A stretch of 46,179 nucleotides of DNA from Parasporobacterium paucivorans DSM 15970 (GTDB lineage Bacteria > Bacillota > Clostridia > Lachnospirales > Lachnospiraceae), in contig NZ_FQYT01000024.1 in assembly GCF_900141895.1 (NCBI RefSeq), positions 1 through 46,179 on the forward strand. The letters run 5' to 3'. A program made the translations under genes and the position numbers. The notes under the pieces were generated by a model. That model saw only the letters and a program-made list of their open reading frames with translations. It did not search any database and was not told the origin of the DNA. This document shows, piece by piece, positions 15,176-23,973 of the stretch (positions are counted from its first letter, which is position 1; the number at the start of each line of letters is the position of its first letter).

Positions 15176-17323
15176 TTAATCATTGTACTCTTCAAATACA
15201 TCCTTTAAAATATAATAAGACGGTTTTAACCTCTCATGGTAAGTCGGCATTTCCCAGGATTCCCAGGAATAAGGTTTCATTCCGATAGAAAGCAGATCCG
15301 AAGACTGGGCTTTCTGTATGCCGGCGCCAAGACGAATTTCCTTGATTGTTTCCGCCTCAATGGATTGATTTTTATACAGATCGCTGATTATCTGCTTGGT
15401 CGATGGATCCATGACATTCAGCAGCTGCCAGGCAATCCTTATCTCTACATTTCCATCCTTCACAGAAAAATCCGTCAGGGAGTTATACCCCTCATGCCCG
15501 GGGTTTGCATCCCCAAACCGTAAGATTCCGGTCTCATATTTAGAGAAGGGTATGGTTTCATTCGTCTGGGGAAGATGGATTTCGCTGCTCAAACATAGGT
15601 TTATCCCATTAAAGATCCCACTATTCTTTTGGCTGTATTCCGGATGTTTCTCCAGCATTTTCAGCTTTTCGGCATATAAGTAATAAAAAGAGTCATAATA
15701 AGCATCCACCAGGATTCTGGAATCCTCTTTCCCGCTAATCTGGATCAGGAAATCTGCCGGGCTGTCCAATGCAATCTGGCCGCCTTCCGCCTGCGCGTTG
15801 CCTTGCCCCTGGATCGTATCTACGGGGATGTATAACGTATCCCGGGTAAAATCATAATCTTTCGTTTTAGCCAAAATGTACAGATATTTTTCATCCGATT
15901 TCACATACAGACTGTTCCCATCCCAGGTGTAAAGAGGGGAGTCGCCACTCCAGTCGACGACATCGCCGTCCACATAACAGATACTCTCTTTTTCGCCCGG
16001 ATCAAAGGCCATCAGTCCAAATTCCTGCTCGTTGGTCTGGGGGTTGGACCAGAAGGGCCGACGGTCGGCCACATCAAAATCCACAGTATTCCAGGTTCGT
16101 TTAAACCATTCATCCTGCCAGCTGAAAACTATGGCTCCGCAGTAGCCCTCCGCCGAAATATCCTGAAGAAGGTCGGCCAGGATTTCTCCCTGCTGCTTTT
16201 CGTCGATAAAGCCCTGGTTGTAACCTGAAAACCTGTTTTCATGGGCCTTTCCTCTTGATGCCGGCACCCCAAACTCAGCCACAAGCACCGGCATTGTATG
16301 ACGGGCGATCAAATCCTTGAGATAGGCTTCATATGTATTGATGTTGCCCTCTTCATCCCTGTAGCTGCCATAGTCGACCTGATAGTTCATAAAGTCAGGG
16401 TAGTAGGGGTAGATATGATACGATGCGAAAAGTCCGGATTTATATTCTTTCTGCGGTTTAATATGCTCCATATTTACCACGGAAAAATCTTCCATTTCAT
16501 AAGGTTCATTGGGATGATCCAGCATATCTGTCGTCAGCCAGTTTGTAAAACTCAAAGCGCGGGTCATCTTATAGCTGGATGCTTCATATTCGAGTACATT
16601 GTCTCCCACCTCGCACAAAAACGCCTCGAAAGGAGACGCCCCTTCGGTAGCCAAAAATCTCCCGGAATAATCGCTTCTACCCGGATTCTCTTGGTTTGTG
16701 CTGTCCACAAATTCAGGATCCCATTCGATACCCAGTATCCAGCCTATAACATATTCCGAAACGTCGCTTTTATATTCTCCGCTGGCAAATCCAGGCTTTG
16801 CAGGCAGCGTTGCATTGCCGTGGATTATATCTACCAGATTCATCGCATCCTTCATGAATTCATTCATGATCTGGTCATTGTTGGCATACGCATCATTCAA
16901 AGCGGCAATATCTTCCTCCTTTACCCAGACTCCCTGCATAAGGTAAAGAGGTTTTTCTGCCTTTCTGTTAAAATCATACAGGGCGTCATAAAATTCCGGC
17001 TTAAGGGTCGTATAAACCCTTATCACCTCGGCATTCATGTCACTGATATATTGAAACCAGCGCATGTATTCCTCTTTTGTTATGGCCAACTCGCCGGGGA
17101 AATATCCCGGCTTGGCCGATCCCATGTTTACTCCCGTCAGGAAATTCTTCTGCCACTTCCCATCCTCATAAATCAGAAAGTCTTTGCCCTCAACCTTAGA
17201 TATATATTTCAGCCCATTTTCCTCATAGATGTCATTTGCGGGACTTCTCAGGAATAAAATGCCGCCGACCGCCAAGGCAATGACTATACTTGTGATTCCA
17301 AAAAGCTTTCTGTTTTTTGTCAC
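15176..17323 (-). CDS. Membrane-anchored glycoside hydrolase (clan GH-A-like)
   Basis: A 715-residue extracytoplasmic protein: an uncleaved signal anchor (about residues 8-25), a TIM-barrel-like domain (about 55-430) and a beta-rich C-terminal half resembling a carbohydrate-binding or accessory module. Candidate acid/base and nucleophile glutamates are in GWILGIEWDPEF and MPVLVAEFGVP, placed as on strands 4 and 7 of GH-A barrels; TGVNMGSAKPG at the start of the barrel is also typical. It probably trims or releases the polymer made by the upstream synthase. The start is GTG, 15 bases after the synthase stop, with a weak ribosome binding site, so coupling is likely. Exact family and substrate are not readable. 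Confidence 0.72.
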   Translation of the reverse strand: MTKNRKLFGITSIVIALAVGGILFLRSPANDIYEENGLKYISKVEGKDFLIYEDGKWQKNFLTGVNMGSAKPGYFPGELAITKEEYMRWFQYISDMNAEVIRVYTTLKPEFYDALYDFNRKAEKPLYLMQGVWVKEEDIAALNDAYANNDQIMNEFMKDAMNLVDIIHGNATLPAKPGFASGEYKSDVSEYVIGWILGIEWDPEFVDSTNQENPGRSDYSGRFLATEGASPFEAFLCEVGDNVLEYEASSYKMTRALSFTNWLTTDMLDHPNEPYEMEDFSVVNMEHIKPQKEYKSGLFASYHIYPYYPDFMNYQVDYGSYRDEEGNINTYEAYLKDLIARHTMPVLVAEFGVPASRGKAHENRFSGYNQGFIDEKQQGEILADLLQDISAEGYCGAIVFSWQDEWFKRTWNTVDFDVADRRPFWSNPQTNEQEFGLMAFDPGEKESICYVDGDVVDWSGDSPLYTWDGNSLYVKSDEKYLYILAKTKDYDFTRDTLYIPVDTIQGQGNAQAEGGQIALDSPADFLIQISGKEDSRILVDAYYDSFYYLYAEKLKMLEKHPEYSQKNSGIFNGINLCLSSEIHLPQTNETIPFSKYETGILRFGDANPGHEGYNSLTDFSVKDGNVEIRIAWQLLNVMDPSTKQIISDLYKNQSIEAETIKEIRLGAGIQKAQSSDLLSIGMKPYSWESWEMPTYHERLKPSYYILKDVFEEYND

Positions 17324-17337
17324 TGGATTATACCCCG

Positions 17338-20268
17338 TTATCCTTCATTTATGCTTTTCACTGTCTGTTCCATTTGCTGTCCTTTTCTTTTGATCTGTCC
17401 CCATCCTGTATTTCCAAACATAACACTGATCTGTCCCCTGAACCGCCAAAGACTCATCATCTGTCTTATTCCAAGGTTTTCTACGATTGCATACACAATG
17501 AGTTTCATTAAATCCCGAATTGAGAAATATTGTTTTTCTCTTTCGGCAATCAGCAGCGAGGCCAGGGAGACAATAATGCCAAGCAGAATAACCGAAGCAA
17601 ACAGCAGCAAGGCAATCTGAATGTTTATTATGCCAAAGAGAATTGCCAATGCGACCATAAGGTACCCCTGCAATTCAATCATTGGCCCTATCATTTCGAA
17701 TATCAGGAAGTAAGGAAGTCCAATGCATCCGGTTTTTCCATATTTGGGATTGAAAATCATCTTTCTATGAAAAAACAAAATATCAATGAGTCCTCTGTGC
17801 CAGCGGAACCTTTGAGATCGAAGACTGCTGAAATCCTCCGGGACCTCGGTCCAGCAGTTGGCATTAAAGCTGTATCGGATCTTAAACGGATGCTTCATTT
17901 CATGCATCCGCTGGGATATCCGGACGACCAGCTCCATATCTTCTCCAACCGTATCCTTCTTGTATTTCCCTTTTTGCGAAAGATAACCGCCTATTTCAAC
18001 GATTCGATCCTTACGGAAAAGTCCGAAGGCTCCGGATATAATCAGCAGGCAGTTCAATTTTTCCCAGCCCAATCTGCCGGCCATAAATGCCCTCAAATAT
18101 TCAATGGTTTGGAATCCTGCCAGCCGGTTCCCGGGTATATTTATCTTGGTTATTGCTCCTTTGTCGACCGTGCATCCGTTAATCGGAAAGATATTTCCTC
18201 CCAATGCCGGTATTTCCACGCTTTCGTCCAGCGTCAGCGATGCAAGCTTTAACAGGGCATCCGGCTCCAGAAGGGAATCCGCATCAATTCCGCAGAAATA
18301 GGTTTTCTTTGCCACATTTAAGCCTGCATTCAGAGAATCGGCTTTTCCGCCATTGCTTTTATTGACAACAACCAGCTTCGGCAGGGACGGGTTTCTGTAA
18401 ATTCCCATAATCGGAGCTGTACCCAACTGTGACGTGTACGGATAATCAACCCGGATCAGATTAAATGTTTTTATCAATGTATTTAATGTTCCGTCACTGC
18501 TTCCATCATTGACAATAATCAGCTCATATTCCGGATAGTTCAGATTTAGAAGGGATTTTGTGCTTTCCACAATAGTTTTTTCTTCATTATAGGCCGGAGC
18601 AATGATTGAAACCGATGGAATCATTTTCTGCCTGAACAACATGGAAATGTTTTTCAAATTCCATAATTTTGACTGTTTTTTTACATTTCGGTAGGACAAA
18701 ATCAATAGAGCCAGATAAAGAAAATTTATAGCTACCGAATAATAGACCAGATAATAATTAAAATCGATGACGTATTTCATCAATATATCCCGGATTCCGC
18801 TATATAAAATATCATCCGTATGCAGCAACACAAAAACGCAGGGGAACAGAAGGAAGGTGACCAGCGTTACCAGAAAAACACCGTTGATAAGCTTTTTGTC
18901 TTTTTCGCTTTTTCGGTCTTCATTTTTTGCATAGACCGGTTCCGCTCCCCATTTTTCAAGAAATTCCTGTTTCAGGTACATCCTCAGTTCAATTCCGGTT
19001 CCGTCTTCTCTGGACAGATTGTCTCTGAACATGTGTACAAGGCGGTTCTCCAGATCATGATTTTTATTATTGTTAATGAACTCGATCAATTCATTGATTT
19101 TCCTGTTCCCGATAATCTCAAGAATAATTTTTTCGGCTCTTGCATCATGCTTGGTATTCAACTGCAGAATATAATATTCGATTTTATTGGAAAGAATCTG
19201 CGCAATTCTCCCCTTTACAATGCCGGATTCCTCCGCCTCAAAAGCATCTTCCAGAATGTATAGGAATCTGGGATTATATTCTATCATCTGCATGAGCGCA
19301 GACAAAATCGCATCTTCATGTTCATCCGAGCGGATAAAGGATAACAGTGTTTCAAAATTTTCCCTTTTGTTTTCCTTAGAAAGCGCATAAAAGGCATAGG
19401 TTTGAATCACAGGATTGCAGCTGGTCACGTATTTTGGCAAATTGAATTCTTTATAATAATAATTCGAGAGTGTCTTGCATGCGAGGATAAGCAGCTGGTT
19501 AATGTCCGCATCCAGATAGTTCATCAGATAATCTGTTTTCGCATTTCCATCTTTTCTGGAATAATATGCGATTATATTTCCTTTGATTTTCTCGTGATCG
19601 TTGATAAATTTAAAAAGGTATGTTTTGGTCTCTTCATTGAAATTTTCATTTGCATACTTTATACATAATTCGATATGTTCAATTTGACAGGAATATTTCA
19701 GGCTAATTAAATGTTCCTGAAGCTCATGTCCAAACTCGAGGATATTTGAGATGGCCTTTTCCCTGTACCATTTTTTTGTATTTATGATTTCAGGAATCAT
19801 GACTTTCAAGGATTCTGGATTCCGGATATCCGTTAATGCATTTGAAATATAGATTTTCACAGAGTAATCCTTCTCTTTAGCCATGGCATCTTCGAGGATT
19901 TTTCTGCATCGGTCACTGCCGATAATCCCCAGATAGGTGGCGGCTTCCTTCCGCGCAAGCTTCGATCTTTTTCTAATATTTCTGCTTTCCTGTTTTTCCA
20001 CCTTTAAAATCTGCTTCGATTGCAGATTTTTATTCATGTGCCCCAATATGAAATTCTGCTTGATTATTTTTATTTCGTATAAGCTTTTGAAATCCGCCTT
20101 GAATTCATAATTGATCAGTGACAAAATAAAAGCGAGCCGTTTATTGTTGCTGACGTAAGTCTCGTTCAATGACTTGCATTTATTCATGAAAGTTTTGGCG
20201 ATAAGGATGAAAATGATAAAGCCCAAAAACACACATACCGTAGCAAGTATATTTATGCTCCCTTCCAT
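17338..20268 (-). CDS. HEAT-repeat processive glycosyltransferase (GT2)
   Basis: A 976-residue membrane protein: one N-terminal helix (about 8-26), a long cytosolic region of HEAT-like helical repeats (about 75-430), two helices (about 460-525), a GT2 domain and a C-terminal helix cluster. Catalytic motifs of BcsA-type processive synthases are all present: IIVNDGSSDG (first Asp), CGIDADS (DxD-type), GEDMEL (third Asp) and QRFRWHRG (QxxRW, product binding). No PilZ domain follows, so any c-di-GMP control would be indirect. It should make and extrude a beta-linked polysaccharide. AAGGAGG precedes the ATG, whose A is the last base of the upstream gene's stop, so translation is coupled to the ODP sensor gene. 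Confidence 0.85.
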   Translation of the reverse strand: MEGSINILATVCVFLGFIIFILIAKTFMNKCKSLNETYVSNNKRLAFILSLINYEFKADFKSLYEIKIIKQNFILGHMNKNLQSKQILKVEKQESRNIRKRSKLARKEAATYLGIIGSDRCRKILEDAMAKEKDYSVKIYISNALTDIRNPESLKVMIPEIINTKKWYREKAISNILEFGHELQEHLISLKYSCQIEHIELCIKYANENFNEETKTYLFKFINDHEKIKGNIIAYYSRKDGNAKTDYLMNYLDADINQLLILACKTLSNYYYKEFNLPKYVTSCNPVIQTYAFYALSKENKRENFETLLSFIRSDEHEDAILSALMQMIEYNPRFLYILEDAFEAEESGIVKGRIAQILSNKIEYYILQLNTKHDARAEKIILEIIGNRKINELIEFINNNKNHDLENRLVHMFRDNLSREDGTGIELRMYLKQEFLEKWGAEPVYAKNEDRKSEKDKKLINGVFLVTLVTFLLFPCVFVLLHTDDILYSGIRDILMKYVIDFNYYLVYYSVAINFLYLALLILSYRNVKKQSKLWNLKNISMLFRQKMIPSVSIIAPAYNEEKTIVESTKSLLNLNYPEYELIIVNDGSSDGTLNTLIKTFNLIRVDYPYTSQLGTAPIMGIYRNPSLPKLVVVNKSNGGKADSLNAGLNVAKKTYFCGIDADSLLEPDALLKLASLTLDESVEIPALGGNIFPINGCTVDKGAITKINIPGNRLAGFQTIEYLRAFMAGRLGWEKLNCLLIISGAFGLFRKDRIVEIGGYLSQKGKYKKDTVGEDMELVVRISQRMHEMKHPFKIRYSFNANCWTEVPEDFSSLRSQRFRWHRGLIDILFFHRKMIFNPKYGKTGCIGLPYFLIFEMIGPMIELQGYLMVALAILFGIINIQIALLLFASVILLGIIVSLASLLIAEREKQYFSIRDLMKLIVYAIVENLGIRQMMSLWRFRGQISVMFGNTGWGQIKRKGQQMEQTVKSINEG

Positions 20269-22238
20269 TAATTCACCTCCTTGATATTTCGCTTAACAAG
20301 CCCAAGCAATTCTGACAGCAGATATGGTTTTTTCATATAATGGGTGACACCCAGTTCCAGTGCACGGTTAACGGAATCCTCGTCTTTCTGAAAAGACAGG
20401 TAGATTACCTCAATATTTTTTGTTTTTGAGTTTGATGAAAGTTTTTCTTTTAATAAAAACCCATCCAACTTGGGTGTATTTATTTCGGTGATAATGACAT
20501 TCGGCAGGTTTTCTTCCGCCATTTCGAAGGCTTGATACCCATCTTCCGCAATCAGAACTTCTGCTCCCAGTTTTTCTATAAATGTTTTAAGAACTTCCGC
20601 ATTTGTCCTGTCGCTGTCCACAATCAACACACTTTTGGCCAATACACTTGCCAGTTCCTCCTGTCCCACGGAACAGACACGGTTCTTTCCGGCACGTTTT
20701 GCACCTCTAAGGCGCGTAAATCCCAATTCCATATATTGTGTTGCCGTCATTTCACTGGAAGATAAATCCAGCTTGATTTCATCTGGAAAAGCAATACCGA
20801 TCGACACGGTTATTTTTGCTAAAAATAGTTCGCTTTTTGATATAAGGATACGGACTTCTTCCATTTTTTCGATCAAATCCCTGCGGTCATAACCTTTCAG
20901 GTAAACGCCAAAGTCCGTAGATTCCATCTTGAACACTGCATTATAGCCAAACTGTTCTTTCAGTATATATGCCATATTGTTCAATGCTATGTTTTCTTCT
21001 TCCAGTCCAAATAATAATTTGTAATTCGAAAAACTATCGATGTCGATGCAGGCAAAAGCACCTATATCCCTCCAGTTTTCGTTCCCGAGCTCCTCCATCA
21101 GCAGCGACTTCAAAAACACCTCATTAAACAGCCCGGTAATGCTGTTTTTGTTGAGGCGCTCGTTGACCGCCTTTATCGTCTGTTCCAAAGACTGATTCAT
21201 TTCCTGCAGCTTCTCATTTTCCTGTCCCATTTTTTTGATCAGAGATTCAAATACTGTTGGCATTTGGATCTCATAGGTTGCCGTCAATTTTCGGACATAG
21301 GGTTCAATGGATGCAATCCAGATCATTCCCGCCTGGGCTTTTATTTCGTCCAATATCGTATTAAATACTTCAACCGGATTGCCTGCATATTCTGTAATCT
21401 TTTCTTCCGGACTGATGGTTATGGCATCTATTGACCGAAAAATAGCCAAAACCTTCTCTCTGCCATATAGCGCCATAAGGCGCTTCATCAAATCATTGAA
21501 TATCCTCAAATGTCCGCCCGAGGCCAGCAAATTCTTTTTGATTGGTGTGAGCAGCGTACCGCATTCGAGGGTTCTCAATGCTTTGATGTATTTTGGAATT
21601 TCTTTATTGATAATCGAGCCATGCTGCGGGAGAATCATTGTGATACTGATCCTGGACAAAGTATCCATAACTGGCCGCAATACTGAATTCGACGGCATGT
21701 AGTCCTCGTGAAACGCAAGCATTTTATCCATATATTCATCGTCCGCATACAGTGTGCTGTTATTACTGAAAGCTCCAAACAAATCGCTCGAAAACAACAC
21801 TTCTGTCTTCGTATCATATGTGGCAAATGCCCCTGCAAAATGCAAATAGGGGGTCGGTAAAAATCGAAGTACCCGACCAGAGCCCATAACCAGCTCATGC
21901 TCATGTTCCTCCAGAAGGTAATACTCCGATTGAATCCCATAATACTGGACCAGCGTCATCGTTCTCCAGGATGTGACAATTTCAGCCTTTACTCCAGCAT
22001 TCTCAAACAGGGGCACGGAGCTGCAGAAATCAGGATCCTGATGATGAAGTACGATATATTTAATTTTATCGATATCTATTAATTTTTTGATATTTTCCAG
22101 TACTATTTCAAAATCCAGCTTTGAACCCGGATCAAATAAGACACCTTCCTCTCCATCGATAAGCAGATATGGATTACATTCAAGCCCGTTCAGGGTTTTT
22201 AAGTCACCTACATGATATATATGTTCAATAATATTCAT
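20268..22238 (-). CDS. ODP di-iron sensor with degenerate GGDEF and pseudo-receiver
   Basis: A 656-residue cytosolic regulator in three parts. Residues ~1-240 are a metallo-beta-lactamase-fold domain of the flavodiiron/ODP type, with HHQDPDF, YLHFAG, SSDLFG and LPQHGSI as metal ligands, expected to bind two irons and O2 or NO. A coiled-coil linker (about 335-370) leads to a GGDEF-like domain (about 372-520) whose catalytic motif reads ESTDF, so cyclase activity is unlikely. Residues ~535-655 are a receiver fold in which the phosphoacceptor Asp is Glu (IITEINTPKLDG) while the Lys (MKKPY) remains. It probably senses oxygen or redox state and regulates the coupled synthase directly. Ribosome binding site GGAG is present. 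Confidence 0.8.
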   Translation of the reverse strand: MNIIEHIYHVGDLKTLNGLECNPYLLIDGEEGVLFDPGSKLDFEIVLENIKKLIDIDKIKYIVLHHQDPDFCSSVPLFENAGVKAEIVTSWRTMTLVQYYGIQSEYYLLEEHEHELVMGSGRVLRFLPTPYLHFAGAFATYDTKTEVLFSSDLFGAFSNNSTLYADDEYMDKMLAFHEDYMPSNSVLRPVMDTLSRISITMILPQHGSIINKEIPKYIKALRTLECGTLLTPIKKNLLASGGHLRIFNDLMKRLMALYGREKVLAIFRSIDAITISPEEKITEYAGNPVEVFNTILDEIKAQAGMIWIASIEPYVRKLTATYEIQMPTVFESLIKKMGQENEKLQEMNQSLEQTIKAVNERLNKNSITGLFNEVFLKSLLMEELGNENWRDIGAFACIDIDSFSNYKLLFGLEEENIALNNMAYILKEQFGYNAVFKMESTDFGVYLKGYDRRDLIEKMEEVRILISKSELFLAKITVSIGIAFPDEIKLDLSSSEMTATQYMELGFTRLRGAKRAGKNRVCSVGQEELASVLAKSVLIVDSDRTNAEVLKTFIEKLGAEVLIAEDGYQAFEMAEENLPNVIITEINTPKLDGFLLKEKLSSNSKTKNIEVIYLSFQKDEDSVNRALELGVTHYMKKPYLLSELLGLVKRNIKEVN

Positions 22239-22290
22239 CTTTCTCCTTCTCCGCAGATCCCATGTTTAGTATAAATGATTTAATAGCTAA

Positions 22291-22346
22291 TTATATCAGA
22301 AAAAGTGCGTAAAATCCAGTATATACGGGATTCCACGAACTAAGTT
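22291..22346 (+). repeat. Hairpin repeat paired with 45216-45278
   Basis: TTATATCAGAAAAAGTGC and the following AAATCCA...TACGGGATT are shared with 45216-45268, where the stem is intact. Here the second arm has decayed (GGATTCCACGAACT). Each copy is followed directly by a REP copy (R2, R10), so the longer unit moved or was duplicated as one. Confidence 0.6.
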
Positions 22347-22378
22347 TTGTTCATTGTTTGTTCATGGTGCCAGGTACC
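22347..22378 (+). repeat. REP-like repeat copy R2
   Basis: Thirty-two bases ending in hairpin GGTGCCAGGTACC, where the inner pair is C-G instead of T-G. It lies between the divergent ODP-sensor and GNAT genes. Confidence 0.85.
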
Positions 22379-22434
22379 CTTTTTTTCCTGAAAATGGTAT
22401 ACTCATGGCAGAAACTATAAAGGAGTTGCTCAAT

Positions 22435-22926
22435 ATGCTCATACGAAAAGCTGAAATGAAGGATTTGAAGGAACTATTAGAAATATACAATCATGAAATA
22501 AAGAACGGATCATCCACCTTGGATTTGGAGCTGAAGACTCCTGATGAATGGAAAGAATGGTTTTACAAGCATAACGTGGACAACCTGCCGTTATTTGTGG
22601 CAGAGGTGGATGGCCGCGTTGCCGGATATGCCAGTATGTCAGAGTACGGAGCAAAGGAAGCATTCAAAACAACAGTTGAAATGTCTATATATATCCGGGT
22701 GGAATACAGAAACAAGAGAGTCGCTTCTTCCCTGCTGGCATTTATTCTGGAGGAAGCCCACAAGGACGAAAGGACACATACTGTTGTATCCGTTATTACG
22801 GCAGGAAATGAAGCCAGTCGAAGACTTCATGAAAAATTTGGATTTGAGTTTTGTGGAACAATCAAAGAGGTCGGGATGAAATTCGGCAAATACTGGGATA
22901 TTGAGATTTACAGGATGGGTGTGTAG
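22435..22926 (+). CDS. GNAT N-acetyltransferase, phosphinothricin-acetyltransferase-like
   Basis: A 163-residue GNAT-fold acetyltransferase, normal length for the PAT/YncA branch. It begins MLIRKAEMKDLKELLEIYNHEI, has AGYASMSEY and then TVEMSIYIRVEYRNKRVASSLL, the acetyl-CoA-binding loop region, and ends GFEFCGTIKEVGMKFGKYWDI, typical of this branch. Members acetylate amino-acid analogues such as phosphinothricin or methionine sulfone. The ATG at 22435 is selected since AAGGAG lies nine bases upstream; the longer frame would translate REP copy R2. Stand-alone gene. Confidence 0.85.
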   Translation: MLIRKAEMKDLKELLEIYNHEIKNGSSTLDLELKTPDEWKEWFYKHNVDNLPLFVAEVDGRVAGYASMSEYGAKEAFKTTVEMSIYIRVEYRNKRVASSLLAFILEEAHKDERTHTVVSVITAGNEASRRLHEKFGFEFCGTIKEVGMKFGKYWDIEIYRMGV

Positions 22927-23020
22927 TTCTGTGACATTATCACATGCGATGTCAGAATTTTATTGTAATATATAATCGGATACAGGGACGAAATTTTATA
23001 TTACGTAAGGAGATGATTTT

Positions 23021-23185
23021 ATGGCTGCAAAAGCGAATTCAAAGTGTGTTGGATGTGGAGCCTGTGTGAGATCTTGCCCCGTAGATGCAATTACGACGGA
23101 AGATTCAAAAGCTGTGATTAGCGATGAATGCGTTGAATGTGGTGCCTGTATCTCAGCATGCCCGCAGAGAGCAATAAGCATATAA
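23021..23185 (+). CDS. 2[4Fe-4S] ferredoxin
   Basis: A 54-residue clostridial-type ferredoxin. Two cluster motifs are visible: CVGCGACVRSCPVDAI (residues ~9-24) and CVECGACISACPQRAI (about 38-53), each CxxCxxCxxxCP, so it carries two low-potential clusters for electron transfer among oxidoreductases. AAGGAG lies ten bases before the ATG. The gene is monocistronic and short. The gap 22927-23020 contains an AT-rich TATAAT (around 22972) that may serve as the promoter. Confidence 0.95.
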   Translation: MAAKANSKCVGCGACVRSCPVDAITTEDSKAVISDECVECGACISACPQRAISI

Positions 23186-23253
23186 GCTTTGCCAGAAAAC
23201 AAGGCATGGATAATCCAGGAACAAATAGATCCCGGGATTTCCTCATACGTTGC

Positions 23254-23415
23254 TTATTCTGCAGCGGCGTTGACACAGACTCCATTTTCGCCAGCGTCCA
23301 CGTAATTCTGACCCTGATTCACATCTTCGCTTTCTGCTGCGTATATATTTCCCGCAAATGCGCTTCCTGCAAAGATAACTCCTGCAGCGAATACTCCTAC
23401 AAACATTTTTTTCAT
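23254..23415 (-). CDS. Small secreted peptide
   Basis: A 53-residue protein convergent with the ferredoxin gene. Residues 1-21 (MKKMFVGVFAAGVIFAGSAFA) are a clear signal peptide, possibly cleaved after AFA or after YAA. The mature part is short and acidic and contains NQGQNYVDAGENGVCVN, which resembles the FVDADGDGVCDN motif of many clostridial secreted proteins with two calcium-ligand aspartates altered. AAAGGAG is nine bases upstream of the ATG. One cysteine is present. It could be a signalling peptide, a metal-binding peptide or a residual domain. Confidence 0.8.
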   Translation of the reverse strand: MKKMFVGVFAAGVIFAGSAFAGNIYAAESEDVNQGQNYVDAGENGVCVNAAAE

Positions 23416-23515
23416 GATGAATTCTCCTTTCGTTATCCCTGATACTTGTTTGTTGTATGCATATTATATTTGGAATTTATGGCAGAAATATGGCAAACTC
23501 AAATACCTGAAAAAT

Positions 23516-23549
23516 TTGTTCACAGTGTCTGTTCACAGTGTCAGGTACC
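23516..23549 (+). repeat. REP-like repeat copy R3
   Basis: A variant copy, TTGTTCACAGTGTC plus TGTTCACA and hairpin half GTGTCAGGTACC. It overlaps the 3' end of the decayed DtxR-like gene and provides its stop codon. Confidence 0.75.
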
Positions 23550-23811
23550 CAGAAGAGGGGCGTGTGCGACGCCGTCAGCAAAAATGTTATTGCCGGTAAT
23601 CGCGGTAATCAACGAAGCAACTCCCATCATTTTCGACTCATTAATCAGTTTGGTTATACTTGGTCTTGTAACCTTCAACTCTCCACTGATATCGCTTACA
23701 TTTACGTAGTCCCTCACCAGGCTGAGAATATATATTGCCTCAACGACATAAATATTCCGCGTTTGCTTCATCGCAAACATCTAAAAATTTCTTAATATAT
23801 TCCGTAAGCAT
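23541..23811 (-). pseudogene. Decayed DtxR/MntR-like regulator
   Basis: The minus strand encodes NIYVVEAIYILSLVRDYVNV then SDISGELKVTRPSITKLI, which matches the N-terminal winged helix of DtxR/MntR metal-dependent repressors. After about 45 residues the similarity stops (MMGVASLITAITGNN...), and the frame ends ...LLGT-stop inside REP copy R3. A well-spaced GAGGAG and ATG at 23811 open a different frame (MLTEYIKKFLDVCDEANAEY), which stops at 23740 and overlaps the helix frame, as if a frameshift separated start from body. The metal-binding and dimerisation parts are missing. Region 23812-23942 has no gene I can support. Confidence 0.55.
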
Positions 23812-23942
23812 CGTCTCTCCTCTTGATACTGTGCCAATAGTAATTACTTTCGGTACTACAAAGCAAAGAGTACGGTTTGTCACCACTTTAGCGCTAATCC
23901 TGCAGCACTGCATAATAAAAGCCGCCACTTCTGGCAGCTTTC

Positions 23943-23973
23943 TGTTTACAATTTGTTCATGGTGTCAGGTACC
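23943..23973 (+). repeat. REP-like repeat copy R4
   Basis: TGTTTACAATTTGTTCAT with hairpin GGTGTCAGGTACC. The upstream membrane-protein frame ends KKGT-stop in it. Confidence 0.85.

Noticed and set aside
16298-17257. Long plus-strand frame of 319 codons opposite the glycoside hydrolase
   Set aside because: Cysteine- and isoleucine-rich composition without domain features or ribosome binding site; a shadow of the minus-strand gene.
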